DNA of 48,704 nucleotides from Deltaproteobacteria bacterium (GCA_030262895.1 JAJSZW010000011.1:1-48704); one strand, 5' to 3'; positions 34,838-43,602 are shown, counted from the stretch's first letter. Notes: generated by a model not told the origin, from the sequence alone. Program-made: numbers and translations.

Positions 34838-36352
34838 TCAGTGAACCGCACATGCAATGCATGGGTCGAATGAGCGTACAACCCGCGTTGCCTCTATCGG
34901 GTTCTTGATGTCTACAATTGGTGTCCCTGTCAGCGCCTGTTCCGCAGGTCCTGGATTTCCCCTGTCGTCACGTGGAGAACAGTTCCACGTGGTCGGCACC
35001 ACACATTGATAATGGCTTATCTTATAATCCCGGATCTCAAGCCAGTGACCCAGGGCCCCCCTTGGAGCTTCCGTCAATCCCATTCCCCGTCCGGTTTCAG
35101 GAATCGTGAAATCTTGAAATACAGGTTGTCCCGGCGTTAACTGTTCCACCCATTCAGCGCACTTGTCTGCTACGATCTTACACTCGATTGCTCTTGCGGC
35201 ATGACGTCCCAGCGTGGAGACCAAATCTTCCGGTTTTTTCCCCAGCCTGGCAAGTAGCCCGTTTACCAGGTCTTTCACCTTTCGATTCTTTCCTTTGAGA
35301 TAGTCAACCATGATGCGTGCCAACGGGCCCACTTCCATAACAGTTCCATTGTAGCGTGGAGCTTTAATCCATGAATATGCCCCTTTCTTATGCGGGCTGG
35401 GGACTGTTTGGCCATCAGACGGCTGAAGACCGGAGCGTGATGAAAAAAGGGAATGCCTGACATCTTCCGTAATTTTTGTAGAATCAAAGGCCATCAACTT
35501 TCCTCCGATCACGACTCCGGAAGAAAAGAGCTTTTTTGAATTGTCTGCGGATTCAGGGAAGACCCCGTAGGCAAGGAAGTTGCCGCATCCCTTGCCGATC
35601 CGGAAGTATTCAGGAAAGGCGAGTGCGACTTCCGCCACATCAAAAAGATAGGAGTTGTCAATAAAAGCCTGCAACTTCTTAATTATTGATTTAAAGGAAG
35701 CTATTTTGCGGGCAGTCACTTTTTCAGTTACACCACCGGGAAGCAAAGTCGCAGCATGAGGAAGCTTGCCGCCGAAAACCGCACACATCTTATGGGAAAG
35801 TCTTCGCATATCCAAGGCATCAAGATAGTGTTTAATTCCCTGGATGTTCAATTCTGTACTTTGAATATATTTGCCTGAGTAGCGTGGAAGGAATGGAGCT
35901 GCCGGATAGATGACATTAGATGACAATTCGGATTGCACCCACGCTTTGAGATCCCGCAACACCGGATCTTTTCCTTTATACTTCGTAATCGCGGCAATAT
36001 CCACGAAATCAAGCGCTGCCAGGTGATAGAAATGGAGGATATGAGACTGTATGAAATTGGCGCCCAGAATAAGATTTCGCAACAGCCTTCCGTTTTTTGG
36101 CGGGGTTATCCCGTAAGCTATATCCTGTGCCAGGATAGAGGCCGTACCATGGGCTACGGGACACACGCCGCAGATTCTTTGAGTTATCTGCTGGGCATCC
36201 AGAGGGTCCCGGCCTTTTAAGATCGCTTCAAATCCTCGAAACATCTCGCCGGAACTGAATGCATTGACAACGCGATTTGACTCTACCTCAATGCGGATTG
36301 CAAGGTGTCCTTCAATCCTGGTTAGCGGATCAATGTTAACTGTAATGGACAT
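34838..36352 (-). CDS. [NiFe] hydrogenase large subunit without C-terminal extension
   Basis: A 504-residue catalytic subunit carrying the Ni-Fe site. The L1 motif is RICGVCP (C61, C64) and the L2 motif DPCIACAVH (C498, C501) is at the very end; the stop TGA follows that His directly. Most large subunits continue 5-30 residues past this His and are clipped by a HyaD/HycI-type protease; here nothing is left to clip, and no such protease gene is in the cluster. The start is ATG 36352 with AAAGGAG 8 bases before it; a longer frame opens at 36424. It should oxidise H2 or sense it. The TGA is a true stop: the ribosome site of the small subunit follows at once. Confidence 0.93.
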   Translation of the reverse strand: MSITVNIDPLTRIEGHLAIRIEVESNRVVNAFSSGEMFRGFEAILKGRDPLDAQQITQRICGVCPVAHGTASILAQDIAYGITPPKNGRLLRNLILGANFIQSHILHFYHLAALDFVDIAAITKYKGKDPVLRDLKAWVQSELSSNVIYPAAPFLPRYSGKYIQSTELNIQGIKHYLDALDMRRLSHKMCAVFGGKLPHAATLLPGGVTEKVTARKIASFKSIIKKLQAFIDNSYLFDVAEVALAFPEYFRIGKGCGNFLAYGVFPESADNSKKLFSSGVVIGGKLMAFDSTKITEDVRHSLFSSRSGLQPSDGQTVPSPHKKGAYSWIKAPRYNGTVMEVGPLARIMVDYLKGKNRKVKDLVNGLLARLGKKPEDLVSTLGRHAARAIECKIVADKCAEWVEQLTPGQPVFQDFTIPETGRGMGLTEAPRGALGHWLEIRDYKISHYQCVVPTTWNCSPRDDRGNPGPAEQALTGTPIVDIKNPIEATRVVRSFDPCIACAVH

Positions 36353-36525
36353 AATAATCACTCCTTTGGGCAAGCCCTTATCGCCAGATGGTTTATGTGT
36401 TTTTATCTTCTTCCCGCTTTCCAAACCACTTTGTGAGAGAAGGGGATAACGTTTTATTATTATTAAGCATTCTCCAAATCAAAAGTCAATATCATTCTAC
36501 GCAGGGCGATTGTATCAAAATTTCA

Positions 36526-36723
36526 ACCTGTGCGGTTAGCCGTTAGCATTGAAAAGGAGCGGAAATGAGAGATTTTAGAAAACTTAATCAACAGAACTAC
36601 TATCGGCATTTTAGCAAAAAACTTTAGTTTTGCGGAAATGAGAGATTTTAGAGATCTTAATCAACAGGTCAATGAGGTAAAGAGGATGTTGAACAGTTTT
36701 ATCCAAAAGCTAACCGCACAGGT
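36526..36723. repeat. Inverted-repeat element with internal direct repeat upstream of hydrogenase genes
   Basis: ACCTGTGCGGTTAGC (36526-36540) is inverted exactly at 36709-36723. Inside, 36 bases beginning GCGGAAATGAGAGATTTT occur twice, at 36559 and 36632, with two differences. The element fills most of the gap between hypD and the large subunit and may separate their transcription. Confidence 0.65.
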
Positions 36724-36784
36724 CGCAAAATTTGGCATGACTTTTGGTAACATGGAATCCAATATGGAAAAATCGTGCTTATAA
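36638..36784 (+). CDS. Possible small ORF, 48 codons, in the repeat element
   Basis: Starts MRDFRDLNQQVNEVKRMLNS and continues FIQKLTAQV; AGCGGAA-type sequence precedes each copy of the start. The middle resembles the last helix of four-helix proteins encoded in 23S rRNA intervening sequences (EVKRMLxSFIxKL). It overlaps the hypD 3' end antisense. Probably a remnant, not a working gene. Confidence 0.2.
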   Translation: MRDFRDLNQQVNEVKRMLNSFIQKLTAQVAKFGMTFGNMESNMEKSCL

Positions 36785-37870
36785 ACCATTATATCGATAA
36801 TAAGCGGCGCAGGTGCCTTCACTTGAAACCATGCACGGGCCGACCGGATTAATAGGCGTACAGATTTTTTTATACAGGGCGCATTCAGGAGGAGTTTTGA
36901 TGCCCTGAAGTATTTCGCCACATGAACACCCGCTTAAAATTACCGCCTCGGGAACATCAAATTCAAACATCTTTTCCGCATCAAAAGATGAAAATTCTTC
37001 TTTGATCTTCAAACCACTTTCAGGGATAATTCCTATTCCCCGCCATGCAGTATCAACTGTTTCAAAAATATCCTGCATAATATTTATTGCCTTTTCGTTT
37101 CCATCAAATGTAACTGCTCTCTGATATAAATTTTCAAGTCCTGGATTGCCATCTTCAATTTGTCTGACAAGCGATAATATTGCCTGAAGTATATCAGCAG
37201 GCTCAAATCCTGTAATTGCACAGGGAATTTTATGTTTCTCAAAGAATGTAAGGTAAGCTTTTGTGCCGATCATTACAGAAACATGGCCTGGAAGTATAAA
37301 ACCATTTATTCTTACATCTTTGTTCTTCATCAGTGCATCAAGGGCTGGAGGAACCAGTTTGTGAGCTGAAAACACAAAATAGTTTTTTAGACTCATATTT
37401 TTTGCGGAAAGTATGGATGCAGCTATTGTAGGCGCGGTTGTTTCAAAGCCTATTCCGAGAAATATTACTTTTCTGCCGGGATTATTCCCTGCAATCTCAA
37501 GTGCGTCAAATGTGGAATATACTATTCGAATATCTCTGCCTTCAGCCCGCTCCTTCTGAAGAGAACTTTTTGTCCCGGGAACTTTTAAAAGATCTCCAAA
37601 GGTTGCTATAATAACATCATCTATTTTTGCAAGCTCAATAAAAGCATCGATTTCCTTCTGGTCTGTAACACAAACCGGGCAGCCAGGGCCGGATAAAAGT
37701 GAAATTGTATCCGGCAGAAGTGCCCGGATACCGCTTCTGAATATAGACATGGTATGTGTGCCGCATACTTCCATCAAACGAACTTTTTTACGGCTGATTT
37801 TTTTTATATTGTCTATTATTGCCCTGGAAATATCCGGGTCTCTGTATTCTTCTAAGTGTTTTATAGACAT
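36779..37870 (-). CDS. hypD: Hydrogenase maturation protein HypD
   Basis: A 363-residue iron-sulfur scaffold on which the Fe(CN)2CO group of [NiFe] hydrogenase is built with HypC. Conserved Cys motifs are MEVCGTHTMSIFRSGIR near residue 35, SGPGCPVCVTDQKEID, GFETTAPTIAAS, ILSGCSCGEILQG, PPEC and CMVSSEGTCAAYYRY at the end, holding the [4Fe-4S] cluster. It lies 8 bases after hypF, last of the hyp run. The hydrogenase structural genes begin about 430 bases downstream after a repeat element. Confidence 0.97.
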   Translation of the reverse strand: MSIKHLEEYRDPDISRAIIDNIKKISRKKVRLMEVCGTHTMSIFRSGIRALLPDTISLLSGPGCPVCVTDQKEIDAFIELAKIDDVIIATFGDLLKVPGTKSSLQKERAEGRDIRIVYSTFDALEIAGNNPGRKVIFLGIGFETTAPTIAASILSAKNMSLKNYFVFSAHKLVPPALDALMKNKDVRINGFILPGHVSVMIGTKAYLTFFEKHKIPCAITGFEPADILQAILSLVRQIEDGNPGLENLYQRAVTFDGNEKAINIMQDIFETVDTAWRGIGIIPESGLKIKEEFSSFDAEKMFEFDVPEAVILSGCSCGEILQGIKTPPECALYKKICTPINPVGPCMVSSEGTCAAYYRYNGL

Positions 37871-37878
37871 TTTTATTG

Positions 37879-40158
37879 TTACCTTTTCGCTATTGCTGCG
37901 GCTACAACAGCCTGTCCCAATGAAATACCTCCATCATTGGTTGGAACTTTGGAATGCGTATAGACTTCAAAGCGTTTTTCCTCAAGGGCTTTGATTAATC
38001 CTCTTAAAAGTATGGAATTCTGAAAAACGCCCCCGCTTAATACTATACGGTTAAGCCCGTTCTCCTTTCTAATAACCTCACACAGTTCTGAAAAAAGTTT
38101 AACAAGCGTCATATGGAATTTACTGCTTATTCTGGATGAGTGTATGCCTGCTTTCATATCTTTTACAACGCCGCAGACTATTGGCTGGGTAAGAACTTTG
38201 TATGTATCGTCAGGCAGCCATTCATAATTATATATATCATCCGAATTGCTGTCCGCAAGCATTTCCAATTCCATTGCTGCCTGTCCTTCAAAAGACACAT
38301 TGTTTCTAATTCCGATTATTGCTGCTATTCCATCAAAGAGTCTTCCGAGGCTTGATGTTAATGGAGAATTAATTTTTTTTGAGATCATTTCAACTATGAT
38401 TTTAATGTTTTTTTCTTCTATTTCTTTCAGCAGGGGGAGATCAAGATTCCAGAATTCTTCTCCAAAGGCATGGTAAAGATAACTTACAGCCATCCGCCAT
38501 GGCTCCTTTATCGCAGCAGCGCTTCCAGGCATTGATACATATGAAAAACTTGCTGCCCTTCTGAAACGCGCAGGTTCAACAATAAGTATTTCACCTCCCC
38601 ATATGCAGCCATCTGTTCCATAACCAGTGCCGTCAAATGAAAGTCCTATCACTGTACTATCCAGCTTGTTCTCTGTCATACATGATGCAATATGTGCGTG
38701 GTGATGCTGAACTTGAATTAATTTGACGCCGTGCTGTTCCTCTGCATACCGTGTACTTAGATAATCAGGATGAAGATCGCAGGCAATGATTTCAGGATTT
38801 ATATCAAGGATTCTTTTGGAATGATCTATAATCAGCCGGAAAAAACTGTCTGTGGCAAGATTTTCTAAATCTCCGATATGCTGACTTATAAAAGCTGTTT
38901 TTTCCTTGGTCAGGCAGACAGTATTTTTCAATTCCGCACCACAGGCAAGGATTTGAGGGATAGAGCTTTTTAAAAAAACCGGAACAGGAACATATCCTCT
39001 GGAACGTCTGATAAATCTGGTTTTGCCGGCGGTTCTTCTAATAATTGAATCATCACTTCTTAAATAGATGTCCCGGTTGTGGATTAGAAAATAATCTGCA
39101 ATATTTCCTAACCGGTTAAATGCATCTTCATTGTCAATAGCCATTGGTTCTTCGCTGATATTTCCGCTGGTCATGATCAATGCAGTAAATCCAAAGTCTA
39201 AAATAAGATAGTGAAGAGGTGTATAAGCAAGCATAACTCCAAAGTATCGATTATTGGGAGAGACTTCTCTTGACAAAAGATTTGCCTCTTTTTTTCTAAG
39301 AAGAACTACAGGCTTCTGTATGGAATTAAGCAGTTTTTCTTCTTCAGATTCAATAAATGCATATTCTCGAATCTGCTTGAGTCCATAGGACATAACTGCA
39401 AAGGGCTTTTCCTCGCGGTGTTTTCTTTTTCTCAGGCGAACAACAGCGTCATTGTTTGTAGCATCCGCTGCAAGGTGAAACCCGCCAATGCCCTTTATTG
39501 CTATAATATATCCCTTTCTTAGAAGACTTGCGGTTTTTTCAATGGGATTATTTGACTGAATATTTTTGCCTGTATTGTTTTTCAGAGAAACATGAGGGCC
39601 GCAATCTGCACAGGCATTTGGCTGGGCGTGAAACCTTCTGCTTGATGGATCATCGTATTCGGCCTTGCATTTAGCGCACATTTTAAAGTCTTTCATTGAT
39701 GTGTTTGGCCGATCATAAGGAATATCGTTAATAATGGTATATCTGGGCCCACAGTTTGTGCAGTTTATAAACGGATATTGATAGCGGCGATCATCAGGGT
39801 CGAAAAGTTCGCTCAGGCAGTCATCACAAACAGATACATCCGGAGAGATAAGAGTGGATCTTAAGTTTCTGCTTCTGCTGTTTACGATTGAAAAGTTTTT
39901 AAAATATTCGACAGGTTTTTCATTGAATGAAATTTCTGAAAGATGTGCAAGTGGTGGGTGGTTTTTTAAAAGATTGCTGCAAAAGGATTCAATATTTTCC
40001 TTTGCGCCTTCTATATGAATGGATACGCCGGAAGAAGTGTTGGCGACTTCTCCTTTTAGCCGGAATTTGTTTGCAAGATTATAAACAAAAGGCCTGAAGC
40101 CTACTCCCTGAACAATACCATTAATTTTCAGCTTCTTTGAAATATAATTCTCTTTCAT
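37879..40158 (-). CDS. hypF: Carbamoyltransferase HypF
   Basis: A 759-residue enzyme that activates carbamoyl phosphate and passes the carbamoyl group to HypE for cyanide ligand formation. Domains in order: acylphosphatase (GVGFRPFVYNLA, about 15-90), two zinc-finger pairs (CDDC...CTNC, CAKC...CADC, about 105-190), YrdC-like (KGIGGFHLAADATN, about 205-390) and the Kae1-like domain (QHHHAHIASCM, SFDGTGYGTDGCIWGGE, SGGVFQN) to the C-terminus. Length is normal. It begins 2 bases after hypC. Confidence 0.97.
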   Translation of the reverse strand: MKENYISKKLKINGIVQGVGFRPFVYNLANKFRLKGEVANTSSGVSIHIEGAKENIESFCSNLLKNHPPLAHLSEISFNEKPVEYFKNFSIVNSRSRNLRSTLISPDVSVCDDCLSELFDPDDRRYQYPFINCTNCGPRYTIINDIPYDRPNTSMKDFKMCAKCKAEYDDPSSRRFHAQPNACADCGPHVSLKNNTGKNIQSNNPIEKTASLLRKGYIIAIKGIGGFHLAADATNNDAVVRLRKRKHREEKPFAVMSYGLKQIREYAFIESEEEKLLNSIQKPVVLLRKKEANLLSREVSPNNRYFGVMLAYTPLHYLILDFGFTALIMTSGNISEEPMAIDNEDAFNRLGNIADYFLIHNRDIYLRSDDSIIRRTAGKTRFIRRSRGYVPVPVFLKSSIPQILACGAELKNTVCLTKEKTAFISQHIGDLENLATDSFFRLIIDHSKRILDINPEIIACDLHPDYLSTRYAEEQHGVKLIQVQHHHAHIASCMTENKLDSTVIGLSFDGTGYGTDGCIWGGEILIVEPARFRRAASFSYVSMPGSAAAIKEPWRMAVSYLYHAFGEEFWNLDLPLLKEIEEKNIKIIVEMISKKINSPLTSSLGRLFDGIAAIIGIRNNVSFEGQAAMELEMLADSNSDDIYNYEWLPDDTYKVLTQPIVCGVVKDMKAGIHSSRISSKFHMTLVKLFSELCEVIRKENGLNRIVLSGGVFQNSILLRGLIKALEEKRFEVYTHSKVPTNDGGISLGQAVVAAAIAKR

Positions 40159-40160
40159 AT

Positions 40161-40376
40161 CTATATAGAAGCTAACTCTCGTAAATATTTCAAGGATTCC
40201 ATTGCTGCTGATTCGTCTATTTTATGTATGGCAAAGCCTGCATGTACTATTACGTAATCTCCAACCTTTGCATCTTCAAGAAGGAGTAAGCTTATTTCTT
40301 TCTTAATGCCGGCGACATCAATTGTTCCAATATTGTTTTCAATTTTTATTATTTTAGAAGGTATTGCAAGGCACAT
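40161..40376 (-). CDS. hypC: HypC/HupF-family hydrogenase maturation chaperone
   Basis: A 71-residue chaperone that pairs with HypD and carries the iron group to the large subunit. It begins MCLAIPSKI, with the essential Cys2 seen in all HypC. GDYVIVHAGFAIHKID is the other family mark. ATG 40376 is chosen because the family begins MCLAIP and GGAGG lies upstream; the frame extends 22 codons further into the end of hypB. It lies 17 bases after hypB and 2 before hypF. Confidence 0.95.
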   Translation of the reverse strand: MCLAIPSKIIKIENNIGTIDVAGIKKEISLLLLEDAKVGDYVIVHAGFAIHKIDESAAMESLKYLRELASI

Positions 40377-40393
40377 AAGCCACCCCTCCTTTT

Positions 40394-41062
40394 TTAACCT
40401 GCTATTTTCCGGTTTACCCCGCTTTTCAGCCACTCTATCCATGGGGTAAAGCCATCTCCTGTTTTTGCTGATAATTCAAAAACAGGCATTTCAGGATGTA
40501 CTTGCCTGATGTTATTTAAAACCTCTTCTCTATTATAATCCAGATAAGGAAGTAGATCTATTTTATTTAATATAGCTGCATCGCAGACTCGGAACATAAG
40601 GGGATACTTTACAGGCTTATCTTCTCCTTCTGTTACACTAAGGACAACGATTTTTGCATCTTCGCCGATGTCAAATTCAGCAGGACATACCAGATTCCCA
40701 ACATTTTCCACGATTAACAGATCAATAGCATCAAGGTCAAGATTACATGCGGCTTTTTCTACGACATGGGCGGCAAGGTGACAGTCACCGCCAAACTCGT
40801 CCGTATTTATTTGCACAACAGATACACCTGTTGTGGCAAGCCGGTTAGCATCATTGCTGGTGCAAATATCACCCACTATGACAGCGCTTTTAATCTCAGG
40901 TATTATATAGGACAAGGTCTTTTCAAGGGTGGTTGTTTTACCTGATCCAGGCGAACTCATTACATTAAGAACAAAAACCTCTTTTTCCGTAAACATTTTC
41001 CTGTTCTGTTTGGCCATTGTATTATTAACATCAAGAACCTTTCGAATAACCTTTATTTCCAT
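40394..41062 (-). CDS. hypB: Hydrogenase/urease nickel-incorporation GTPase HypB
   Basis: A 222-residue GTPase that, with HypA, inserts nickel in the large subunit. Marks are NVMSSPGSGKTTTLEK (Walker A), GDICTSNDANRL, the metal-binding GGDCHLAAHVVE (Cys-His), LLIVENVGNLVCPAEFDIGE and NKIDLLPYLD. The N-terminus has neither the CxxCGC high-affinity nickel motif nor a His-rich stretch, so it is the minimal form. ATG 41062 has GGAG 6 bases upstream and is preferred to the ATG five codons earlier. Confidence 0.95.
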   Translation of the reverse strand: MEIKVIRKVLDVNNTMAKQNRKMFTEKEVFVLNVMSSPGSGKTTTLEKTLSYIIPEIKSAVIVGDICTSNDANRLATTGVSVVQINTDEFGGDCHLAAHVVEKAACNLDLDAIDLLIVENVGNLVCPAEFDIGEDAKIVVLSVTEGEDKPVKYPLMFRVCDAAILNKIDLLPYLDYNREEVLNNIRQVHPEMPVFELSAKTGDGFTPWIEWLKSGVNRKIAG

Positions 41063-41095
41063 GATATACTCCAGCATAAATTGTTTGAGGGTTAC

Positions 41096-41201
41096 TATAG
41101 ACTTTCAGATAAATAATTTCACTGTGTTATCAGTCGTCGACATATAACTAATACGCCTTCCTCCTTCCGGCCTTGTGAAATTAATTATCTGAAAGTCTAT
41201 A
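41096..41201. mobile_element. MITE-like inverted-repeat element between hypB and hypA
   Basis: 27-base ends (41096-41122 and 41175-41201) starting TATAGACTTTCAGATAA are inverted with one mismatch. The ends begin and finish in TA, which fits a Tc1/IS630-type TA insertion (inference). The interior (CTTCCTCCTTCCGGCC) shows no gene. It interrupts an otherwise tight hyp run. Confidence 0.75.
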
Positions 41202-41225
41202 TTTCTTACCGGTTAGCATATAATT

Positions 41226-41576
41226 TTATTTGTTTTCCAGCTCAATTGAAGTTATATCCAGTTCCCTGCCTGAGATAATTTCTATTGAGCCGCTTTTGCA
41301 ATTTTTGCACATAAAAATCGGCTCATTAATTGTCCACTCAAATTTGCATTCATTGCATCTTGCCAAAATAGGAACTACTTCAATATTTAGATCTGCGCCG
41401 GAAAGTGGGGTATTTATGGACAAAATTTCAAAACAGAACCTAAGACTGTCAGGCACAACCGAAGATAGCTTACCAACCTTCAGGTTAACCCTTTCAACAG
41501 GTATATCCTCCATGCCGCCTGGAATTGAAGACGTGGCGATCTCAATTATCTGTTTTGCAATTCCCATTTCATGCAT
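41226..41576 (-). CDS. hypA: Hydrogenase nickel-incorporation protein HypA
   Basis: A 116-residue nickel metallochaperone. It starts MHEMGIAKQIIEIA, with His2 as nickel ligand, and carries a zinc ribbon CNECKFEW...CKNCKSGS near residues 73-95. It works with HypB. It follows hypE by 19 bases on the same strand; a small inverted-repeat element separates it from hypB. Confidence 0.96.
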   Translation of the reverse strand: MHEMGIAKQIIEIATSSIPGGMEDIPVERVNLKVGKLSSVVPDSLRFCFEILSINTPLSGADLNIEVVPILARCNECKFEWTINEPIFMCKNCKSGSIEIISGRELDITSIELENK

Positions 41577-41595
41577 AATTAAAAAAGCCTTTTAG

Positions 41596-42606
41596 TCAGC
41601 ATATCCTTGGCAGTTGCTCTCCTGTAAGCATATCCACTATCCTGGTTCCTCCAATACGGGTTTGCATGAAGACCTTTCGTGGATTATCTTCAACAACTTC
41701 TCCAATGATGCATGCTTCTCTACCAAACCTGTTCTCTCTTATTACATCAAGTACTTTCTCTGCATGGTCAGGCGGGACAAAGGCAAGAAGATTTCCTTCA
41801 TTCGCAATATAAACAGGATCAAAACCCAGAAGTTCACAGATTGCAGCGACCTCATTTTTAACAGGTATCTTTTCTTCGTAAATTTTTATTCCGATCTCGG
41901 ATTTTATAGCTATTTCATTAAGAGCGGTGCCGATGCCGCCACGGGTCGGATCCCTGAGGACATGGATATTTTTGCATACAGAAAGCATGTTTTTAACCAT
42001 ATGGTTTAAAGGGGCTGTATCGCTTGCAACAGATGAGTCAAAGGTCATTCCTTCTCTTTGTGTTAAAATTGTAATGCCATGATCAGCAATGCTCCCACTC
42101 AGTATGATTTTATCACCAGGGAGTGCTCTGTGGCTGGCGATATCGATATTTTTTGGTATTATACCTATTCCTGATGTGTTAATAAAGATCTTGTCAGCCG
42201 CACCCTTGGGAACCACTTTGGTATCTCCGGTAACAACTTTTACACCTGCCTTTTCTGCAGCGATGCTCATCTCTTGAAGAATTGTCTTTAGATCCGCTAA
42301 GGAAAAACCTTCTTCAATAATCAGTCCTGCACTAAGAAAAAGCGGAGTAGCGCCGCACATGGCAATATCATTGACTGTGCCGTTTATTGAAAGAGTTCCT
42401 ATGTTGCCTCCGGGAAAAAATATCGGGTCAACCACATAGGTATCGGTTGAAAAGGCTAATCGTTTTCCTTCAATATCAAATATCGCTCCATCATTAAGCT
42501 GGGAAAGTATTGGATTATTAAAGATAGGCAGCATGATGTCAGTAATCAGGCTGTGCGATATCTTCCCTCCGCTTCCATGATCCAGAAGAATGTTATCTGT
42601 TTTCAT
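41596..42606 (-). CDS. hypE: Carbamoyl phosphate-dependent maturation protein HypE
   Basis: A 336-residue AIR-synthase-like ATPase that dehydrates the S-carbamoyl group received from HypF to thiocyanate. The N-terminus has LDHGSGGKISHSLI and the C-terminus ends PRIC, the Cys that carries the group. Further marks are DGAIFDIEGKRLAFSTDTYV, NGTVNDIAMCGA, HVLRDPTRGGIGTALNEIA. It is the first hyp gene of the run. Confidence 0.97.
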   Translation of the reverse strand: MKTDNILLDHGSGGKISHSLITDIMLPIFNNPILSQLNDGAIFDIEGKRLAFSTDTYVVDPIFFPGGNIGTLSINGTVNDIAMCGATPLFLSAGLIIEEGFSLADLKTILQEMSIAAEKAGVKVVTGDTKVVPKGAADKIFINTSGIGIIPKNIDIASHRALPGDKIILSGSIADHGITILTQREGMTFDSSVASDTAPLNHMVKNMLSVCKNIHVLRDPTRGGIGTALNEIAIKSEIGIKIYEEKIPVKNEVAAICELLGFDPVYIANEGNLLAFVPPDHAEKVLDVIRENRFGREACIIGEVVEDNPRKVFMQTRIGGTRIVDMLTGEQLPRIC

Positions 42607-42690
42607 AAATTGCCTTGATTAGAAGTTATAATGCAATGGATTTCCAGGAAATCGTTTCTATATCAATATTTATTCACAATCAATACTTAT

Positions 42691-43524
42691 TCACAATTTA
42701 ATATGTGATACAAAAGCACCTTTGGACAGGTTTAATCCCTGCGCGATCTGCGTGGCCATTTCCTCGATGGATTTTCCAGCCGAAGAGATGACTGGAATAT
42801 GATATTTCTGGAATATCTGTTCGGCCCGCTTAATTTCATCCCTGCAGGTGGCAAGCCTGGCATAGTTACTGCCTGGATAACGCTTTTCCCGAACGTTGCG
42901 CAAAAACTCCGGGATAGTGGTGATGCCTGTTGAGCGTTTTAAGTTGCGGACTATGCTATCCGGCAGATAGTATTCGGAAAGGAACTTATCGGTAAGGGGG
43001 AAATTGGCTGTCTTCATGCCCATCTGGGAAGCCATGTAGACAGATATGGGCGTTTTGCCGGCCCTGGAAACTCCGAGAATAATGGCGTCTGCCATGTCAT
43101 ATTCCGAGGTCTTTGTGCCGTCGTCGTGTTCCATGCAGTAGTGGATTGCCTCCACCCGCCGGTCTATGTCCATACCGGTCACCTTGCGGCTGGCCCCGGG
43201 AACCCTTTGCGCCTTGACATCGAGGCAGTTTTCCAGTCTTTCCAGGAAAAAGGCATAAGCGTCGAAGAATTCCACTTCAGGGACATTGAAGACGGCGATG
43301 GTTTCCTGGCTTATGATGGTACTGAAAATGAGCGGCCTGCGTCCGGCGGAACGCTTCAGGATATAGTCCATGATTTTTTTGGCCTTTGCCACCGTCGCGA
43401 TAAAAGGAAATTTCTCCTCATTGAAATTGATTTTGGGAAACTGGCAGATAAGGGCCTTGCCGAGGTTATTGGCCACAATGCCGGTCCCGTCCGAAATGTA
43501 GTATACGTCTTTGGATTTCCTCAT
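42691..43524 (-). CDS. ppsR: Pyruvate,phosphate dikinase / PEP synthase regulatory protein
   Basis: A 277-residue DUF299 protein, a bifunctional kinase and Pi-dependent pyrophosphorylase that switches PEP synthase or PPDK off and on at a Thr. Marks are the N-terminal YISDGTGIVANNLGKALICQ, a P-loop-like LGVSRAGKTPISVYMA, KTANFPLTD and a C-terminal SIEEMATQI. It lies 84 bases upstream of hypE on the same strand and may share its transcript. A truncated second copy of its 5' end lies at 32151-32345. Base use looks GC-richer than in the hyp genes. Confidence 0.93.
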   Translation of the reverse strand: MRKSKDVYYISDGTGIVANNLGKALICQFPKINFNEEKFPFIATVAKAKKIMDYILKRSAGRRPLIFSTIISQETIAVFNVPEVEFFDAYAFFLERLENCLDVKAQRVPGASRKVTGMDIDRRVEAIHYCMEHDDGTKTSEYDMADAIILGVSRAGKTPISVYMASQMGMKTANFPLTDKFLSEYYLPDSIVRNLKRSTGITTIPEFLRNVREKRYPGSNYARLATCRDEIKRAEQIFQKYHIPVISSAGKSIEEMATQIAQGLNLSKGAFVSHIKL

Positions 43525-43602
43525 GGTTTTTCCTTAAAATTTTTTCCCAAAAAGACTACCACAAGCAGCAAAGATGGCGCAAGGCATAATTGGAGAACAC
43601 AG

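Noticed and set aside
34838..34843. TGA after the large-subunit His as a selenocysteine codon
   Set aside because: The Sec of [NiFeSe] enzymes replaces the first Cys of DPCxxC, which is TGC here; the small-subunit ribosome site follows at once and no SECIS-like hairpin is evident.
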